A program made the position numbers and the translations under genes. Under the pieces are notes generated by a model. It was not told the origin of the DNA. It searched no databases and worked only from the letters and a program-made list of their open reading frames with translations. This document shows positions 56,279 to 64,000 of a DNA stretch of 64,000 nt, piece after piece; position 1 is the first letter of the stretch; each line of letters opens with the position of its first letter. The stretch comes from Piscicola geometra (Eukaryota > Annelida > Clitellata > Hirudinida > Piscicolidae): NCBI GenBank assembly GCA_943735955.1, contig OX030965.1, positions 6,490,003 to 6,554,002 on the forward strand. The letters are read 5' to 3'.

Positions 56279-59200
56279 ATGCCATGTTACTCAATCGTCT
56301 TCATATTTTTGGTCTTTTTCGGATTCTTTCAAGAAGGTTTTATTTTCTAAATTAATTAAACCAACTCATAACTAAACAAAATGCGAGATTTAAATTACCA
56401 TTTATAACCCGAACCCCCTACATGACCAAACAGAAATTCATATTATACAAAACTTGAACCGTCTTAACCTACCCTTCCCCTCTCCCCCACCATCAGCGGA
56501 GGTAATTTCTCACGAGTACAGACTGCTGGAAGACTTGTTCACTCGTCGAGAGGGGGGCTACAACCCCAGGATCAGGCCAGTGAAGAACATGTCTGACGTG
56601 GTGTACATCGGCTTTGAAGCGGCCCTCATCCAACTCATCAACCTTGTGAGATCACCTTTGCGTTAGAAAAAAATTAATTTTGTTGCAAAAATTTGCAAAA
56701 CTTTGACGTTTCAAAAAAATAAAGATTGCATTTATTGCTAGAAGCATTACCAGAGACTCAACTAAAAAAACAGTTTTTTTACTGACCATCTATTTACGCA
56801 ATCTTGCAGGACGAACGTAACCAGATCATGAAGTCTAACGTGTGGCTCAGACTGGTAAAGCGCTTAACTCTTATGATATTTTCATTATTTATTATTTTAA
56901 TTTTCCATATTTTTTATGGTGATAATGATGATAATAATGATAATGACGATAATGAGGAAAATGATGATTATGAAAATTATAATTATAATGACGATAATGA
57001 TGATGGCAAAGATGGCAAACACTTTCAGCGCTGGTGTGACTATCAGCTGGAGTGGAACAAGGAAGAGTATGGCGGGAAAAACGTCATCAGGCTGTCGCAC
57101 GAGAGGGTCTGGAAGCCTGACGTGGTTCTTTTTAACAAGTATGTGTGGGTTTTTGTTTGAGCGTGCGTATGTGTCTATCCATCCATCCATCCATCCATCC
57201 ATCCATCCATCCATCCATCCATCCATCCATCCATCCATCCATCCATCCATCCATCCATCCATCCATCCATCCATCCATCCATCCATCCATCCATCCATCC
57301 ATCCATCCATCCATCCATCCATCCATCCATCCATCCATCCATCCATCCATCCATCCATCCATCCATCCATCCATCCATCCATCCATCCATCCATCCATCC
57401 ATCCATCCATCCATCCACACAGCGCAGACGGACGTTTCGAGGTATCTTTCCCGGCAAACGTCCTAATCTTCGACAACGGTTTCATAATGTGGATCCCGTG
57501 CACAATGTACAAGAGTTCGTGCAGCATCGACGTCACTTACTTTCCATTCGATGAACAAGAGTGCGAATTGTCGTTCGCTTCGTGGACGTATGACTCACAC
57601 GAGGTTGTTGTTTGTTTGTGTGTTTGTGAAGTGGTTGTGTGTTGTGTTTGCTTAGTGGTTGTGTGTTGTGTTTGCTTAGTGGTTGTGTGTTGTGTTTGTG
57701 TGGTGATAGTTTTTGTTTCTGTTGTAATCGTTGTTTGTGTTTTTGTGGCATTCGTTGTTGTTTGTGACGTACCGCTGAAAAATAAAACTCTTGACTTCTT
57801 AGCTGTACCCGCTAGATAATGATGAAGGATGCTCTAATGATGAGTTGTAATGGGGCTTTTGAATTTTTATGTTAATTTGTTTTCACCACTCACCACTCAG
57901 GTCCGTCTGAAGTTCTACCAAATCAACACCACAACCATGGAAGAATACGACCTCGTCGACTTGTCAGACTATGAAAAAAGTGGCAGTTGGGACTTGGTGG
58001 CCATCCCAGGCGAGGTGATGGAAAAAGACAACAAGACGTTCATCGTCTACAAAATCAAAATGCGTCGCAAAACACTTTTCTACACTGTCAATCTCATCAT
58101 ACCATGCCTCCTCATTTCGATTCTCTCCATCGCGGTGTTTTTCCTGCCCGTAGATGCGGGCGAAAAAACGACAATGTCTGTGTCGATTCTTCTGGCCTTG
58201 GTTGTCTTCCTGCAAGTCCTCGTCACGAACATCCTGCCTCCCTCCTCCACCTCAATTCCTCTTTTTGCCAAGTACCTCTTAGCGGCTGTTATACTCGACG
58301 TTTGTGCCGTCATCAACTCGATTTTTGTGCTAAATTGGCATTACAAAACACCCCGTACACACCGAATGCCAAGATGGGTCCGAACTGTTTTTATCAAATT
58401 CTTGCCCAGAATTCTTTTCATCCAAAAGTCCGCTTCGTCCTCTCCATCATCGACCAAAGACGATTTTGAAGCAAACGCCGAAGAAGTCGCGCCAGAAAAG
58501 CACTCAAAGTTTTGCCTTAAGAACTGTTCTCAGTCGCACACGCCCGAGACGAGCAGACGATCGGCGCTGAAGCCGCAAGAACTCGATCTTTCTGACATCC
58601 ACACGCCAGACTGCCCCCTTCGTCGGAGGAAAAAGAACAAGAAGAAGAGAAGGAGGAGTAGCGGTGATGAGGAGCATGATGATGATGATAGTGATGAGAT
58701 GTTTAGGATCGAGCCGGAGATTAACAAGGCGGTGGAGGCGGTCAGGTTCATATCGGCCCATCTGAAGAACGAAGACGACTACGATGAGGTTGCGAGTTCT
58801 TGATATTTATCTTTTAGATTATTCAGTTTTTCAAAAAGTTTTGGGCATTTATTTGGTTGTTTGAAAAGATAGAGAAATATATATATTTTTTAGTCCGATA
58901 CTAAAGGAAAATAACCATAAAAAGTCAACCAAAACTAGAAGCTTAGCAACTACAAGCATAGAAGCAACAACGAAATCACTCAACTATAAAAACCACCACA
59001 GAAACCACAACAACTAACATAAAAGTTACAATCACAACTACAACTAACATAAAAGCAACAACCACAACTACAACTAACATAAAAGCAACAACCACAACAG
59101 GTGATAAACGAGTGGCATTACGTGGCTCATGTAATCGACAGACTACTACTTTACATTTACCTCGTCGTCACAGTAACCACAACCCTCGCCATCCTTGCCA

Positions 59201-59575
59201 ACGCACCCAACGTATGGGATTCAGTGGATCAAGTTAGATTTTTAAATATTTATAACTTGTTAATTAAATGGCCATCAATTAATTACAAAGTAATTAAATA
59301 TGAATTCCGGCTTTCTTCATATAGTTTTCTTATTCATTCAATCAATCATTTTCTCTTTTTTTATATAGCTATTCGTGTATATCTTTTCCTAATTCACTCA
59401 TTCTTAAATTGCTACTTTCATTATTTCTCATTAATTCACAAAATCATTCCTTCATCCCTTCATCCATCCACTTCACCAGGACCTATTTAAGAACATCTCC
59501 AAGAAAAGACATGAAAGATTGATCAGTGAATCCTTAGAAACGTCGAGTAAATGTCCATTGGATGGCATAAAGTGA
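56279..59575 (+). CDS. nicotinic acetylcholine receptor subunit, non-alpha type
   Basis: Cys-loop ligand-gated cation channel subunit of the plasma membrane. Eight coding exons: 56279-56336, 56497-56645, 56810-56854, 57029-57138, 57423-57603, 57901-58788, 59101-59232, 59480-59575 (552 aa). Exon 1 is a short signal-peptide exon ([17 protein letters not shown]); exons 3 and 4 are the classic 45 and 110 nt. The Cys-loop is Cys154-Cys168. Loop A is [11 protein letters not shown]1 is about 240-262, M2 about 270-292 preceded by GEK, which fits cation selectivity, M3 about 302-325 and M4 about 489-510. Loop C has no adjacent Cys pair, so this is not an alpha subunit. An extra Cys147 replaces the usual Pro before the Cys-loop. 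The M3-M4 loop is Lys/Arg/Glu/Asp-rich. Confidence 0.95.
56921..57014. repeat. GAT/AAT-rich repeat in nAChR intron 3
   Basis: Imperfect GAT, AAT and GAA triplets filling the second half of a 174-nt intron, ending about 14 nt before the exon 4 acceptor. The intron is stop-free in the flanking reading frame. Confidence 0.85.
57177..57417. repeat. (ATCC)n tetranucleotide microsatellite in nAChR intron 4
   Basis: About 60 perfect units. The array runs to within five bases of the acceptor at 57421-57422 and serves as the pyrimidine-rich tract. The HPSI- and WMDG-type repeat proteins read here are artefacts. Confidence 0.98.
57604..57770. repeat. GT-rich tandem repeat at the start of nAChR intron 5
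   Basis: Three 24-bp units like TGGTTGTGTGTTGTGTTTGC plus flanking GTTT/GTGT, beginning at the donor itself. Confidence 0.88.
59015..59100. repeat. tandem repeat at the end of nAChR intron 6
   Basis: About 30-bp units containing AACATAAAAGCAACAACCAC. The last unit forms the acceptor CAACAG directly before exon 7. Confidence 0.85.
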
Positions 59576-60682
59576 GGATGGAAGGAAAGATTGGATGAAT
59601 GTGGAAGAATAAATTGGATGAATGAAGAAGGATAAAGTGGATGGATGAAGGGTTTATTGGAAAGGATTAAGACTTAGGAGGTTGCGGGAATGGTTTATGT
59701 AGGTTTGTGTCTTGACTACTTTTTTAGTTATTTAATATTGTTAACTAGCGAGATAAGTATTGTTTTCTTAGTGTTATAACTTCATGTTTGATATTTAAGT
59801 GGACCAGCTTTAATTCTAATGAGCTTTAGTTAATTATTTTAGTATTATTATTACTAATAAGTAACAGTTATCATTAATAAAAATCCAGTAATTATTACTT
59901 AATCTTTATAAGTAATCATCACAGTTTTCTTTCAACATCCAGAATTTTATAATCAGCCCTACGTTTATTAAAAAAATATTTAACATCCATAATTAAAATT
60001 GATTAAAGAGATAAATAATTAAATAATATGTAGTGATTAAATAATGCATAAAAAGATGAAGCATAAATCTAGTTGGATATTTATTCGTAAAAAAGTAATT
60101 AGAAAGAGGAAATAACCAACTGTGGGATCAGTCACAAGAGAATAATATTTAGTTACTTCAAAATAATCTTTATGATATACTAAATGAAAGGATCTTTAAA
60201 ATTATATAATTGAAATATAACTATAAAATTAGTATAATTGAGGTTAAATTTAAATAATAGCCTATAAAACTAGCACACAAACTCAACACACACACACACA
60301 CATTACCCGCGTACCACGTTTGGAATTACGTATAAACGTAATAGAGACGCAGATACAAAACATGAGGCGCTTCGTTTTAATCGTGCTATAAATCGATAAA
60401 CAAATCGATAAGTGATGGCCCTATAATAAATATAATTATAAGTAAAAAACATTTAGATTATATATTTTAATATTGTATAATATATAATTATAATTAATTA
60501 AATAAATATGTATGATGAAGCATCTACCAATTAATTCCAAGTTACATATGATCAGCCAGTTATAAAGTAAACGACCAATGTCTACATCGTTTTTATTCCT
60601 ATAGCAGAAATAATAAAAATATAATAATTAATTATAATAGAAAAAAATAGTACATTTGAAAGTCATAAACCCTACAAAGATC

Positions 60683-60718
<36 letters not shown>

Positions 60719-60799
60719 CTATAATAATAAACGACAAGAAGCGACCAGCCCTCAATAGACACCATCCACCAGGCACACTGCACAGGGACGGGGCAGCAC
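59576..60799. other. convergent 3' ends of the nAChR and DnaJ genes
   Basis: Contains the nAChR 3' UTR (AATAAA at 59608..59613) and the DnaJ 3' UTR read leftward (minus-strand AATAAA at 60597..60592). A short (ATA)n tract is at 60679-60715 and a short (CA)n at 60287-60302. No other gene is seen. Confidence 0.55.

Positions 60800-64000
<3,201 letters not shown>

Noticed and set aside
56897..57554. WMDG and HPSI repeat proteins
   Set aside because: They are frames of the intronic (ATCC)n array; part of one frame joins real nAChR exon 5 by chance.

Overview
This is an AT-rich, intron-rich window of animal nuclear DNA. It holds a labial/Hox1 homeobox gene, a Sox HMG-box gene, a kinesin-3 (KIF1/UNC-104), a muscle-type tropomyosin, a class A GPCR, a nicotinic acetylcholine receptor subunit and a type I DnaJ. 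Small exons, GT-AG introns, long simple-sequence repeats and Asn/Gln/His-rich transcription factors fit a lophotrochozoan. My best guess is an annelid of the leech type (Helobdella-like), which is inference because no species-diagnostic sequence is present.

Layout, left to right. Hox1/labial (+, 5' end cut by the window edge, 3..3250). A gene-poor stretch with a minisatellite at about 6.9-7.2 kb. A very large Sox gene (+, two exons, 8011..12996). A complete KIF1/UNC-104 (+, 45 coding exons, 14907..32077), whose intron 39 carries a 1.6 kb hAT transposon with matching 8-bp target duplications. Tropomyosin (-, 9 coding exons, 40539..35201), convergent with KIF1. A repeat-bearing gene-poor stretch (40.5-49.7 kb). 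A single-exon GPCR (-, 51590..49665). A second gene-poor stretch. A non-alpha nAChR subunit (+, 8 coding exons, 56279..59575). A DNAJA1-type co-chaperone (-, 64000..60800), convergent with the nAChR gene and missing only about 5 coding bases at its start.

The exon models were assembled by hand from splice signals, reading phase and protein-family alignment. The joined lengths are multiples of three: KIF1 5562 nt (1853 aa), tropomyosin 870 nt (289 aa), nAChR 1659 nt (552 aa), Sox 4812 nt (1603 aa). The DnaJ exons sum to 1222 nt, so 5 nt for the start codon and part of codon 2 lie outside the window. Tropomyosin and nAChR exon sizes match those I recall as conserved in these families.

The genes are not an operon or a single system; this is ordinary animal gene order. 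The most unusual signals are listed next. Tandem repeats repeatedly abut, or even form, intron splice signals across four genes. Two transcription factors are very long and low-complexity. One KIF1 coding exon is built from a GAT microsatellite. The nAChR gene has a stop-free intron of 3n length. The hAT insertion is sharply bounded. I found no clear evidence of a wholly new biological system.
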